A DNA stretch of 52,246 bases from Spartobacteria bacterium (GTDB lineage Bacteria > Verrucomicrobiota > Verrucomicrobiia > Chthoniobacterales > UBA10450), in NCBI GenBank assembly GCA_003169695.1, contig PNAS01000069.1, positions 1-52,246 on the forward strand, written 5' to 3'. Made by a program: the position numbers and the translations under genes. Below, one piece after another: positions 42,637 to 51,119 of the stretch; the stretch's first letter is position 1; every line of letters starts with the position of its first letter. The notes under the pieces were generated by a model, which was given only the letters and a program-made list of their open reading frames with translations, had not been told where the DNA came from and did not search any database.

Positions 42637-44826
42637 ATGAACCCTCCATTTCTTGCCGAACTGAACCTCTCCTTGATCGCTATCTATGCAGTTCTCGGCC
42701 TCATCGCCATCGTGCTTCTGTGTCTGTTTCTGCCGCGACTCCTGGGAATCGTTTATATCCCCCACACCCAGATCGGCATCATTGAAAAAATCTGGAGCGG
42801 AAAAGGTTCGCTGAAAGAAGGTCAGATTATTGCCCGGGACGGCGCGGCGGGTTTTCAGGCAAACTTTCTCCGCGGCGGCCTCCACTTTGGACTCTATCCC
42901 TGGCAATACCGCATTCACAAGGAACCGCTCGTGGTCGTGGGTGAGGGGAAAATGGCTTACGTTTATGCGCGCGATGGGGTCCCCCTCGAGCCGACGCAGA
43001 CTCTCGGCCGCAACCTTGATTCGAACCATTTTCAGGATGCGTTGAAATTTCTCGAAGGCGGAGGTCAACGCGGGCGTCAGCGGGGGATTCTGCGTGAAGG
43101 CGTCTACGCGATCAACCTCGCGCTTTTTGTCGTGATCAACGATGAGAAAGTCTTCTCAGGACCGGTGCGCGACGCGTCCGAACAGTATGCAACCTGGAGG
43201 CAGCAGCTTGCCTCGTTGAACGCTTTCGATCCGGTGGTCATCGGTGCTGCCTCCAATAGCCGGACCCCGCCGCCACCGCCTCGAACGATGCCTGCTTCCA
43301 CCGCGAGCGAAGGTGGCTTGAGAAATCCACAAGCTGTGGCCGCCGTGCCTGAGTTCGATCCTGACACGGACACGATCGGTGTGGTCAGCATTCAGGACGG
43401 GCCAACGATTGGGTCGGGCGAAATTATTGCGCCAGAAGTGCGGGCCGTCTCGGGCGGAAAGGATCACAATTACTTCCAGGACCCGGAAGCATTTCTGGCT
43501 TTGGGCGGTCGTCGCGGAAAACAACTGCAGGTGCTGACGGACGGAACTTTTTTCATTAATCGCTGGTTCGGCACGGTGGAGATCAAATCAAAAACGTTGA
43601 TTCCAATCGGCTACGTCGGCGTCGTGGTCTCATATTACGGCGGGGCCGGCAGCGACACGACGGGCGAGACTTTTCGTTACGGGGAGCAGGTCGAGGAAGG
43701 GAAGCGCGGCGTCTGGCGATCGGCCCTTGCTCCAGGCAAGTACGCTCTGAATCCCTACGCTGTGAAGGTTGAGCTTGTTCCCACGATTAACTTCGTGCTG
43801 CGCTGGATCAGCGGAGTCAGCGAGGCCCATCAATACGACGAAACGTTGACGAGTATCGATCTGATCACGGCTGATGGATACGAGCCGCGTCTGCCACTCT
43901 CGCTCGTCTTGCATATCGACTACCAAAAAGCGCCCTCGGTCGTGCAGCGCTTCGGCGATGTGAAACGGCTCATCACCCAAACGCTCGATCCGATCCTGAC
44001 CGCGTATTTTCGCGATGTCGCGCAGACATCGCACATGCTCGATCTCTTGACGAAGCGCGAGGAGATCCAGGCGGTTGCGACCAAACAGCTGGGAGAACGC
44101 TTCAAGAACTACGATATCAACGTTGTCGCGGTTCTAATTGGGCGGCCTGAATCAATCGAAGCGACCGGGAAGCCCGATCCGATCGACGTCCTTTTCGATC
44201 AACTGCGCTTGCGCCGGCTCGCTGACGAGCAGCGTGAAACTTTTTCGAAACAGGAAGACGCGGCTCAGCACCTCGTAAAATTAAACGAGGCCAGAGCGAA
44301 GGCTGAGCGCCAGACGGAACTGACGCAGAGCGCGATCGAGATCCAGATTTCCGCCAATAAGGGCGAGGCTCAGCTGGCTGAAGCCGAACGCCTGGCGAAG
44401 AAGCAGATCACCATGGCGGAAGGTGAAGCGCGGTCCAAGGAGTTGATCGGCAAGGGCGAAGCATCCCGCGTGGCGAGCGTTGGCTTGGCCGAGGCAGCGG
44501 TAACGCTGCAAAAAGTGGCAGCGTTGCGGGACCCGCGTCTTTATGCGCTCAGTCTCGTCAGCGAGCAATTCTCCAAGAGCCAGCAACCGCTCGTGCCCGA
44601 ACGCCTTTTCATGAGCGGCGGAAAAGATGGAGATTCGACGGGGGGCGGCGTGTTCAACACTCTCTTGAGCATGATCCTGAGCGAGAAGATTGGCATCAAT
44701 ACGAAAGAAAACGAGGCAGCCACCAAGCCACTCCGCGATTTTTTGGAACAACTCGCGACCACGCAAACTGCTGCCTCACCCGCGGCGTCTCCGAAGCCCG
44801 ATTCGAAGCCGGCTGCTGGAACCTGA
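42637..44826 (+). CDS. Flotillin-like SPFH protein with duplicated N-terminal motif
   Basis: A 729-residue membrane-associated scaffold. ATG 42637 gives MNPPFLAELNLSLIAIYAVLGLIAIVLL, one membrane span. The frame extends upstream, but that part overlaps a minus-strand gene and is not used. After the span come two related segments, NHFQDALKFLEGGGQRGRQ and NYFQDPEAFLALGGRRGKQ, each followed by a strand with DG/EG-x-FFIN or VYAIN. Then an SPFH core (VVVSYYGGAGS, TITSIDLITADG, RFGDVKRLI) and a long charged helix (AEAERLAKKQITMAEGEARSKELIGKGEA) typical of flotillin assemblies. Role is probably membrane microdomain organisation or protection (inference). Confidence 0.88.
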   Translation: MNPPFLAELNLSLIAIYAVLGLIAIVLLCLFLPRLLGIVYIPHTQIGIIEKIWSGKGSLKEGQIIARDGAAGFQANFLRGGLHFGLYPWQYRIHKEPLVVVGEGKMAYVYARDGVPLEPTQTLGRNLDSNHFQDALKFLEGGGQRGRQRGILREGVYAINLALFVVINDEKVFSGPVRDASEQYATWRQQLASLNAFDPVVIGAASNSRTPPPPPRTMPASTASEGGLRNPQAVAAVPEFDPDTDTIGVVSIQDGPTIGSGEIIAPEVRAVSGGKDHNYFQDPEAFLALGGRRGKQLQVLTDGTFFINRWFGTVEIKSKTLIPIGYVGVVVSYYGGAGSDTTGETFRYGEQVEEGKRGVWRSALAPGKYALNPYAVKVELVPTINFVLRWISGVSEAHQYDETLTSIDLITADGYEPRLPLSLVLHIDYQKAPSVVQRFGDVKRLITQTLDPILTAYFRDVAQTSHMLDLLTKREEIQAVATKQLGERFKNYDINVVAVLIGRPESIEATGKPDPIDVLFDQLRLRRLADEQRETFSKQEDAAQHLVKLNEARAKAERQTELTQSAIEIQISANKGEAQLAEAERLAKKQITMAEGEARSKELIGKGEASRVASVGLAEAAVTLQKVAALRDPRLYALSLVSEQFSKSQQPLVPERLFMSGGKDGDSTGGGVFNTLLSMILSEKIGINTKENEAATKPLRDFLEQLATTQTAASPAASPKPDSKPAAGT

Positions 44827-44863
44827 GGCGCGTTACAAGCGTGTCTTATCTTGGAGGGTCTTG

Positions 44864-46135
44864 TTAGCGCGGATCGGTCACTCGACCGATGAATAAGCAG
44901 GTGCCGCTGGGCACGTGCTGGATTGCGTAGAAGAAGGGCCGATCGATTTTCACTTCGAGCGGCTCCGGCTTTGGACCCGCGGCTGCGCCCACCGCCATCG
45001 CGACCGCCGTCGCGGCGGCTGCTTCGGTGCCTTCTTCGTCCACGGCGATGAAGGTCTTGTGAAAGACTGCCGAGATATAAAGATAATCGTTCGGTTTGCG
45101 CGGTGCGAGCCGATCGAAGTTGGCGCTGCCTCGCGGCTGATCAAACGCGGTTTGCATTCCCAGTCCTTGCAAGGTTGCGCCCAGATTCAACGTTGGTGGT
45201 TCGAATTTGAATGTCGGCAGATGCAGGTTGATGTCCTGCATCTCAAGCTTCGTGCACTGGGCGAGCAGCGTGGCTGAGACTTTTTTCTCGAGGGCCGGAA
45301 GGCCCTTCGCGTCATCCGGAAGCAGGATGAGGAATTGAAGATCCCGATCGTTGTAGGGAAGGCTCACAGCAGTGAAGCCGTCGCGTTTCGCATATTCGCA
45401 GTAGCTCAGCCCAGTCATGGTCGGCACATCCACGCCGTCGCCGCCGCGGACATGGAACGGCTGTGGCGCGGTCGAACCTTTTGAGAACGGCTTGGCCCAG
45501 GGCGCCTTGAGATAGATCGCATTCACAAGTGCAAGGCGCGTGCTGGCGTTCAGCGCCCCCGCTGGAATCAGATCGCGAATGCGATTGCGAGTTTGCTCGA
45601 TCACCCACGAGTTTATTCGCTGCGTAGCGCCGCGCGCATCCTTTCCGAAATCAAGCGGCTCGAGCGGCGCCCCGTAGCGTTCCTTGACGAGCGCAAGAAA
45701 GGCTGCCCGAAAATCATATCCCTTTTGGGCGAAGAGCCGGTTCGCGATCGTGATGAGTATCGGCTGCTGCGGGCCGCCTACCTTCTTTGACTCCGCGAGG
45801 CGTTTCGCGCTTTGCGTCGACATGTCTTCCAGTTGGTGTTGGAGTGCGCCGAACGAACCATGCAGCGTTTCGTCCTTGGTCGAAAAATGCAGCACACGCG
45901 CCATCTCCTCGCGAGTTTGTCCGTCCGCGCCGGCGAACGTCATCGCCAGCGCATTCTCGATCGAGTAAGGCGAGAGACAGAGATTGTCTTCGCCCGTAGC
46001 GAGTTTCCGGTAAAGATCGACTCCGACTTCGTTCGTAGCGGTCGCCGCCGGGCCGGGATCGGCGGCTGGCAGGGATGTCGCAGCGAAAAGAAACGAACAC
46101 GCGGACAAGAGAAGGGAAGGAGCTCGTAATTTCAT
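44864..46135 (-). CDS. Exported serpin-family protease inhibitor
   Basis: Serpins trap serine or cysteine proteases by inserting a cleaved reactive loop. The 423-residue protein has a signal peptide (LLLSACSFLFAATSLPAAD) and full serpin landmarks: NLCLSPYSIENALAMTFAGADGQTREEM, NSWVIEQTRNRIRDLI, LALVNAIYLKAPWAKPF, and a reactive loop whose hinge EEGTEAAAATA is the small-residue pattern of inhibitory members. The scissile site falls about in AVAMAVGAA, so small-residue (elastase- or subtilisin-like) proteases are likely targets; this is inference. The C-terminal RPFFYAIQH and GTCLFIGRVTDP are present. A periplasmic or secreted location is expected. Confidence 0.95.
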   Translation of the reverse strand: MKLRAPSLLLSACSFLFAATSLPAADPGPAATATNEVGVDLYRKLATGEDNLCLSPYSIENALAMTFAGADGQTREEMARVLHFSTKDETLHGSFGALQHQLEDMSTQSAKRLAESKKVGGPQQPILITIANRLFAQKGYDFRAAFLALVKERYGAPLEPLDFGKDARGATQRINSWVIEQTRNRIRDLIPAGALNASTRLALVNAIYLKAPWAKPFSKGSTAPQPFHVRGGDGVDVPTMTGLSYCEYAKRDGFTAVSLPYNDRDLQFLILLPDDAKGLPALEKKVSATLLAQCTKLEMQDINLHLPTFKFEPPTLNLGATLQGLGMQTAFDQPRGSANFDRLAPRKPNDYLYISAVFHKTFIAVDEEGTEAAAATAVAMAVGAAAGPKPEPLEVKIDRPFFYAIQHVPSGTCLFIGRVTDPR

Positions 46136-46268
46136 TGCGTTGTGACCATCAGCCTTGTCTGAGGCTGGAATTTCATCACCAATTCGCCGCCAGAAGAAAG
46201 GAAATTCAGAAGTAATGGCTGGGGTCGAAGAAATCGTGAACCGCGAAAGATTGCGCTAAATTACCGGC

Positions 46269-47006
46269 ATGAAGTCCGCCGAATCCGACATGGGGGACGA
46301 CCTTCAGCGTGCCCGAAAAGCGATTACGTCCGGATTCCTGAAAGGGAACGGCCTTGAAGTGGGCGCCGGACATCGTCCCTTTCCGGTTCCGGACCATGTT
46401 CGGATTAGGTATGGGGATATTCGGGACCGTGAGTCTCTGGAATCTTATTTCAAGAACAGCGAGGTCAAGACCGGCGACAAAATTGATGCTCAAACATTTG
46501 CCGGATTGGACACCGGCAGCTTTGATTTCGTCATCTTAGCGCATGTTATTGAACATCTTCGAGACCCGGTGGGTTCGATCATGCATGCGGTTCGCATCTT
46601 AAAGCCAGGTGCCGTGCTTATTCTGGTGGTCCCTGATTTGCTTTGTACGTTCGATCGCAACCGGCCGGAGACAACTGTCGAGCACGCGTTGCGGGATTAC
46701 CAGGATGGCGGGGAAAGCACGACGCGCCTGGGATATGAAGAGCATCTCCGTTACGTCCATCCCTACCTTACCGGGGAATATTATCTGGAAGATGAAATCC
46801 AGCGACAAGCCACAGAATCTGCGAAACGCTGGCGGGAACTCGACGTGCATTTTCATGCATGGACGCGCGACGGTTTTGAAATGCTCCTCTCAGCTGTGGC
46901 AGAGCTGATTCCATTCGATATCGAAGTGGCAGAGGCGGCGATAAACGAAAATATCTTTGTCCTCCGCAAGCGTCTTGGGGCCTCCGGCACATTCTTGGCG
47001 AGGTGA
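46269..47006 (+). CDS. SAM-dependent methyltransferase (class I)
   Basis: A 245-residue methyltransferase. The SAM-binding motif I is GLEVGAGHRPFPVP, motif II-like acidic end is RIRYGDIRD, then motif IV in FDFVILAHVIEHLRDPV and LKPGAVLILVVPD. The C-terminal part has HLRYVHPYLTGEYY and DVHFHAWTRDGFEMLLSAV, a pattern seen in methyltransferases beside glycan or surface genes, but no such partner is here. It ends 6 bases before the displaced tRNA fragment and is the last gene before the integrated element. Acceptor unknown. Confidence 0.85.
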   Translation: MKSAESDMGDDLQRARKAITSGFLKGNGLEVGAGHRPFPVPDHVRIRYGDIRDRESLESYFKNSEVKTGDKIDAQTFAGLDTGSFDFVILAHVIEHLRDPVGSIMHAVRILKPGAVLILVVPDLLCTFDRNRPETTVEHALRDYQDGGESTTRLGYEEHLRYVHPYLTGEYYLEDEIQRQATESAKRWRELDVHFHAWTRDGFEMLLSAVAELIPFDIEVAEAAINENIFVLRKRLGASGTFLAR

Positions 47007-47011
47007 GGGTA

Positions 47012-47053
47012 TGGGTTGGGCGGGACTTGAACCCGCAACCAACGCCTTAAAAG
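47012..47053 (-). repeat. Displaced 3' end of tRNA-Lys (att site, left)
   Basis: On the minus strand this reads as the anticodon loop CTTTTAA, the 3' anticodon stem GGCGT, T-arm GCGGGTTCAAGTCCCGC, the acceptor strand CCAACCC and discriminator A. The bases to its right do not continue the tRNA, and no 5' half exists here. It is identical over 42 bases to 52205-52246. Confidence 0.88.
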
Positions 47054-47135
47054 TGTTTTCCGCTGTTGGTTTAGAGGCTCGTTCCCTACGATAGACAGCC
47101 CATAGAAGACTATATCGCCTATTATTTTCTTGAAA

Positions 47136-47157
47136 GTGTGACATTCGATGTGTGACA
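47136..47157. promoter_or_regulatory. Paired GTGTGACA sites, left end (candidate integrase arm sites)
   Basis: GTGTGACA occurs at 47136-47143 and 47150-47157, a 14-base period, 82 bases inside the left repeat and 11 bases before the integrase start. The same pair with the same spacing occurs at the right end (52151-52174), as expected of arm-type integrase sites. Binding here could also repress int. Confidence 0.6.
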
Positions 47158-47167
47158 ATCGTCCGCG

Positions 47168-48277
47168 ATGCGCGAAAAACAGCGGAAAGTGGGTCGTGGA
47201 ATCTATCTTAGAGGGCGCACCTACTGGCTGAACATCCAAAAAAACGGGTCGCGGTCGTGGATCACGTTGGAGACTTCCGACGCGGCGGAAGCTGTCCGGA
47301 AAGCGGAACTTCTCCGAGAAAACCTTCTCCTCGAATCGGGTTCGCCGCTCATTGCCGAGATCGCCCGGTTTATCGCTTACAAGACTCGCCAGCAGGAATA
47401 CACCCGCTCCACAGCTGTGACCAAGCGCAACAAGCTTCTCCTGTTTGCGGCGGGCCTTCCACCGAATACAACGGCTGCGACCGTGAGCACTCGGCAGATA
47501 CAGAAGTTTTACGACGCTGCTCTCCGTCGCACGACCGATACGACCGCGCTCGGTTACGCCATGGCGTTGCGAGCCTTCTTCCGTTGGGCCGTGGAAGTTG
47601 CTCGAATCGCCCGCCGTAATCCGGTCAAAGAGGTGAAGATTGCCCGGACTACCGGACGAGCGCGCAAGGATTTTTGCACGTACGATCTGCGCAACCAACT
47701 CGTTCGCGAAGCGCCAACGGATGAATTGAAATTCGTTCTTTTCTGCGGTTTCCACGCGGGTTTGAGATTCCAGGAAATTGTCGAAGCCCGCCCTTTTTGG
47801 TTCGATCTCTCCAACGGGTTGCTGAATCTTCGCAAGACGCCGACGATGCATTTCAAAGATCGTGAAGAACGATCGGTTCCATTGACGCGTGAGTTTCAGG
47901 CATTCCTTGCGGCGTATGGCTTGCGCGCTCCGTTCATGCTCCGACCCGACATTCCCCACGGAAAATGGCTTTATCGTTACGATTTCCGCGTGTCCTTTAT
48001 GAGCTACATGCGCACGCAGAAATGCGCCTGGGTGACGCCACACATCATGCGGCACACGTTCGCCAGTCTCCTGGTCTCCTCTGGTGAAAGCATCTACAAA
48101 GTAGCCGTTTGGCTCGGTGATGAGGTCGGCACCGTGCAGAAACATTACGGTCATCTCACCCCAGACGATCATGGTATTGAAAAGGCTTTCTCCGATCGCG
48201 AATCTGCCCTGAGCGGCTCAGGGAATTCGCCAGCATCCAAACGCGAACAGCACGCGTCGAGATCGGAGCGGCGGTAG
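47168..48277 (+). CDS. int: Tyrosine recombinase/integrase
   Basis: The enzyme expected to insert and excise the element at tRNA-Lys. The 369-residue protein has an N-terminal arm-binding/core-binding part (RGIYLRGRTYWLNIQKNGSRSWITLETSD, TTALGYAMALRAFFRWAVE) and a catalytic domain with Arg in AGLRFQEIVEA, the HxxR box in TPHIMRHTFASLLVSSG, and the C-terminal nucleophile Tyr in VQKHYGHLTP. The last 36 residues after the Tyr form a basic tail that overlaps the next gene antisense. It starts 114 bases from the left tRNA repeat. It is the only plus-strand gene of the element. Confidence 0.95.
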   Translation: MREKQRKVGRGIYLRGRTYWLNIQKNGSRSWITLETSDAAEAVRKAELLRENLLLESGSPLIAEIARFIAYKTRQQEYTRSTAVTKRNKLLLFAAGLPPNTTAATVSTRQIQKFYDAALRRTTDTTALGYAMALRAFFRWAVEVARIARRNPVKEVKIARTTGRARKDFCTYDLRNQLVREAPTDELKFVLFCGFHAGLRFQEIVEARPFWFDLSNGLLNLRKTPTMHFKDREERSVPLTREFQAFLAAYGLRAPFMLRPDIPHGKWLYRYDFRVSFMSYMRTQKCAWVTPHIMRHTFASLLVSSGESIYKVAVWLGDEVGTVQKHYGHLTPDDHGIEKAFSDRESALSGSGNSPASKREQHASRSERR

Positions 48278-48429
48278 ATCGTCATCCTATGGCGCTGAAC
48301 GACAGGGTTGATCCAACCCGCATCCTTCATGAGCTTGAGCAAGCCTTCGCAACCAACGTAGTCGCCGGCAGCGGCAGCGCGCAGCAACCGAGGTTGCATT
48401 AGAAGTGTCGAATATCGCCCCATTTGCAA
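48169..48429 (-). CDS. Excisionase-like small DNA-binding protein
   Basis: An 86-residue protein with the segment GCEGLLKLMKDAGWINPVVQRHRMTIYRRSDLDACCSRLDAGE, which has the layout of AlpA/MerR-type winged-helix excisionases (helix, turn, helix, then a basic wing and a YRRSDLD strand). It overlaps the last 109 bases of int, tail to tail on the other strand, which would be a compact arrangement for opposing control of integration and excision. Role inferred. Confidence 0.6.
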   Translation of the reverse strand: MQMGRYSTLLMQPRLLRAAAAGDYVGCEGLLKLMKDAGWINPVVQRHRMTIYRRSDLDACCSRLDAGEFPEPLRADSRSEKAFSIP

Positions 48430-48464
48430 TCAAATGAAGCATACTACCTCCGATATGGGAAGTA

Positions 48465-48884
48465 TTATTGTTTCTTTGGGCGCTGCTTCTTCCGTACTGG
48501 CGCAACCGCCTCGGCCACATACTGAGCCCCGTCAATCTGTGTGACGGTTTTCGCGGCGGTCGCGAGACGCTGGCGGAACGTCCGCGGTGGTCGACCTGCT
48601 TTTACATCGGCTTCGCGTCGTGTGAGCACTTCCCGAGTTGATACGTAAGTCCTCCCTAGAAAATCAAATCGCGAGAGTTTCCCTAGTTCGACGAGTTCGC
48701 CCACGCGCCGACTGCTGACATCCAAAATTGAGGCGGCCTGCACGTGATTCAGCAGTCCGTCCTCACGTTGCGACGCTCGACTCATCTGTTTCAATTCAGC
48801 GAGAAGCCGTTTCGTGCGTGACTGCTCAGCTGCAGGGGCAAAAGTCGAGGCAACCGTGGCGTGCGGAACCATCGCTGCCGACAC
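48465..48884 (-). CDS. Helix-turn-helix protein of the element
   Basis: A 139-residue protein with a clear DNA-binding segment (about 40-95): DGLLNHVQAASILDVSSRRVGELVELGKLSRFDFLGRTYVSTREVLTRRE, an HTH_17/MerR-like helix, turn, helix and wing. The C-terminus is basic (RKKQRPKKQ). The start is GTG 48884 or ATG four codons later. It is probably the element's repressor, replication regulator or a second directionality factor. Confidence 0.75.
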   Translation of the reverse strand: MSAAMVPHATVASTFAPAAEQSRTKRLLAELKQMSRASQREDGLLNHVQAASILDVSSRRVGELVELGKLSRFDFLGRTYVSTREVLTRREADVKAGRPPRTFRQRLATAAKTVTQIDGAQYVAEAVAPVRKKQRPKKQ

Positions 48885-49076
48885 TTCATGTGTCGGAAGG
48901 GTTTGTCAACAGCTTTCTGACCGTTAGTGTCCTGACTGGGCCAACCGCGTACTCCAGCGTCACCCTGCACGCCGACTGCTCATAAGTCTCACGGTTTCGA
49001 ATGATCGGAAAACGTGATCACCCAGCGGGTAGCCGTTAGCTCCTTCGGCACTATATACTTGCCCCCACATTAAAGT

Positions 49077-49469
49077 TTAGTTTGATTCGCCTGCTGCGGT
49101 CGCGGTCGGACTTGGCGAACGCGCCATGTTTTCAATTTCCGTTGTCCATTTTTCAGTTTCCTTTATCTGGCTGTCCATTTTCTTTATCGAGTCTGCTATA
49201 TGTTTCATAAGAAAGTCTCGATCTACAGCAAGTTGGTCTCTTTCACGCTTCAGGCTATCTCGATTGTCGCTTAACTGTCTTATCTCGACTCTCAATGCGG
49301 CGCGTTCTCTATCGAAGTATCCACTAAGCAGAGCCGATAAGAATGCCAGAATAGATAACACGATTGGGAGCGCCACGGCCAAATAGGCGGGACGCAACCA
49401 CAAAGGCTTATCTAGCTCGGCAATTTCCAGTTCTAGCTTCCGCCGCTCGAGTTCTTCTTTTGAATCCAC
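49077..49469 (-). CDS. Membrane protein with coiled coil, unknown function
   Basis: A 130-residue protein: a charged N-terminus (MDSKEELERRKLELEIAEL), one strong membrane span (about 29-51, PAYLAVALPIVLSILAFLSALLSG), then a heptad-rich coiled coil (about 53-115, EIRQLSDNRDSLKRERDQLAVD and on) and a polar tail. It sits downstream of the HEPN gene on the same strand. The gene is AT-rich relative to the host. Possible roles are membrane anchor, sensor or small effector; no family is recognised. Confidence 0.75.
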   Translation of the reverse strand: MDSKEELERRKLELEIAELDKPLWLRPAYLAVALPIVLSILAFLSALLSGYFDRERAALRVEIRQLSDNRDSLKRERDQLAVDRDFLMKHIADSIKKMDSQIKETEKWTTEIENMARSPSPTATAAGESN

Positions 49470-49585
49470 AATTCGGCTTCGCTCAGTCCTTTTCTTCGCT
49501 TCCCTTCTTGACGTTTGCAGCTTGCAGGCGCGCTACCGTGTGTTTTTAGTCATGGAATGCAGAGGCCCTCGCTCATTTCCGGCCC

Positions 49586-50476
49586 CTATTCAAGTGGCGG
49601 CAAGACCTTGTACGCGACGACGAGTTGATCGTCGAGTCTCCCCTGAAGACGATGCCATTCTCGTTTAGTAGCGAGGCGGCAAAACACATAAAACTGCTCA
49701 GCTACGTGACGTTGAGTGATGATGACAGCCACCTTTGGTTTGTCGACCATGTCTAGCGGCACTCCTGAGTTCGTGGCCCATAGAAGATCGTAGGTGCTCG
49801 GGTCAAAGGCCGGGTCAACCTCAACCTCGACTGTGAGGGTATCGCCCGGCCGAAGATAAAACCGAGGGTCGTCATACATAGCTTTCAGGATCCCACCGCC
49901 CGGGAATAGCTGGAACTGGCTTCGCATGTACGTGCTTCCAAACGAGTCAGTGACCCGTAGTATTAGTGGAACGTTGTACTCAGACTGCATACCGGCACCT
50001 ATATAGAACGCCTTGAGCGAGTCCACAACATCATTGGAATAGCAGATGACCTGCTCAGCTTGCCGCAGGCTAATCGCATTTGCGTGGGCGAGCTGGTTTC
50101 TTGGGACGCCTACGCGCTGAAGATAGGTTCGCGCTTCTTGGCGACCCTCAGGGAAAGCTTCCGACAACGGGAGCCGGAAATGAAGGTCAAAGAGCTTCTC
50201 ATTGCAGATAATAGCAATACAATCGTCGAGCAGGACAGCGTCTATTTTTCTAGGGTAGCGGCTAGGCTCGGATTGGCGCCGATGGTCGATCTGATCTGAG
50301 AGGCTTTTTCGTATTAGCCGATTCCCGTGACTATCAACGTACGTAAAGTAGTCGCCATATTGAGGCGATAGCATGTCGTCGATTAATCGACGCAGCCAAT
50401 GCTCAAGAGATTCGATGCGGTCCTTGCAGACGCTGCGAATTTCTGAGTCACTCATTCGGGGCAGGTTCTCAAGCAT
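49586..50476 (-). CDS. HEPN-domain protein with a C-terminal beta-rich (Ig-like) region
   Basis: A 296-residue protein with two parts. Residues about 10-160 are helical and resemble a HEPN domain (higher-eukaryote-and-prokaryote nucleotide-binding; many are RNases), including the R-x4-H signature RNQLAH (Arg126, His131) and helices ESLEHWLRRLIDDML and EQVICYSNDVVDSLKAFY. Residues about 165-296 are beta-rich: NVPLILRVTDSFG, YLRPGDTLTVEVEVDPAF and KVAVIITQRHVAEQFYVFCRLATKREW, consistent with an Ig-like sandwich. The HEPN assignment is by motif and topology, not by search. The start is ATG 50476 or the ATG seven codons later. Candidate defence or toxin function is inference. Confidence 0.7.
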   Translation of the reverse strand: MLENLPRMSDSEIRSVCKDRIESLEHWLRRLIDDMLSPQYGDYFTYVDSHGNRLIRKSLSDQIDHRRQSEPSRYPRKIDAVLLDDCIAIICNEKLFDLHFRLPLSEAFPEGRQEARTYLQRVGVPRNQLAHANAISLRQAEQVICYSNDVVDSLKAFYIGAGMQSEYNVPLILRVTDSFGSTYMRSQFQLFPGGGILKAMYDDPRFYLRPGDTLTVEVEVDPAFDPSTYDLLWATNSGVPLDMVDKPKVAVIITQRHVAEQFYVFCRLATKREWHRLQGRLDDQLVVAYKVLPPLE

Positions 50477-50606
50477 GGGACTTGGAGGGGCCTAACGACA
50501 GCAATATCAGCTGCCCGGACCGAGGGCAACCGTTGAGCGGAGATGAATGCTTGTAGCCATCGGAAATGTGGAGCGAACGCAGGTGCCGGTCAGCTGCATC
50601 GGATGG

Positions 50607-50990
50607 TTAGGTCTTTCGTCTTAGATCTGCAATCGCCAGATCGATCTCCTGCATCAAACGACTCCTCTTGCCCTCAGGGCCGTAATCCGACCAGTCATGC
50701 TTCAGCCCTTCGAATATTCTAAGAGTGACCGGATAATACCGCTTAAATGTGCGTTCACGCAACTCAAAGATAACGGCGATCTGGCGGTCCAGGCGCATCG
50801 GGAGATCAGGGTTCTCTCGCTCCACCAATTGCTTGATCAGATCGTGGAACGTTGTGAATTCAACTCTGCGGTCTTCGGCCCTCTTGATACGAATATACTG
50901 CACCACAGCCCAGAGAATCGGCAGGGCTGCGATAACCACGCCGAGCGCCGTGTTATTGTCGCTTAACCATTTCCAGAGCGTGGCGAGCAT
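50607..50990 (-). CDS. Single-span membrane protein, unknown function
   Basis: A 127-residue protein with one membrane span (about 14-33, TALGVVIAALPILWAVVQYI) and a 95-residue charged, helical, probably cytoplasmic domain (FHDLIKQLVERENPDLPMRLDRQIAVIFELRERTFKRYYPVTLRIFEGLKHDW). It lies between the Rep gene and the HEPN gene on the same strand with 129- and 130-base flanking gaps, so it may have its own expression. No family is recognised. Confidence 0.75.
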   Translation of the reverse strand: MLATLWKWLSDNNTALGVVIAALPILWAVVQYIRIKRAEDRRVEFTTFHDLIKQLVERENPDLPMRLDRQIAVIFELRERTFKRYYPVTLRIFEGLKHDWSDYGPEGKRSRLMQEIDLAIADLRRKT

Positions 50991-51010
50991 AGACCTAACA
51001 TGTGATTATG

Positions 51011-51053
51011 CCGACAAAATTGCGGCCTATCCAGCCGTATTAACCGACAAAAT
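51011..51053. repeat. Two CCGACAAAAT direct repeats in the gap after rep
   Basis: CCGACAAAAT occurs at 51011-51020 and 51044-51053, each followed by a GC-rich stretch (TGCGG and CCGC), 33 bases apart. With only two copies they are weak candidates for replication-control iterons or a regulator's sites. Confidence 0.3.
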
Positions 51054-51119
51054 CCGCAACTGTGCAAGGATCGTTACAGCAGCTCCGGCAGCCGTTCACC
51101 AAGCATCAGCATGGGCGCT

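Noticed and set aside
47012..47100. A complete tRNA gene at the left end of the element
   Set aside because: Only the 3' half pairs; bases further right show no matching acceptor, D-arm or anticodon stem, so it is a displaced fragment.
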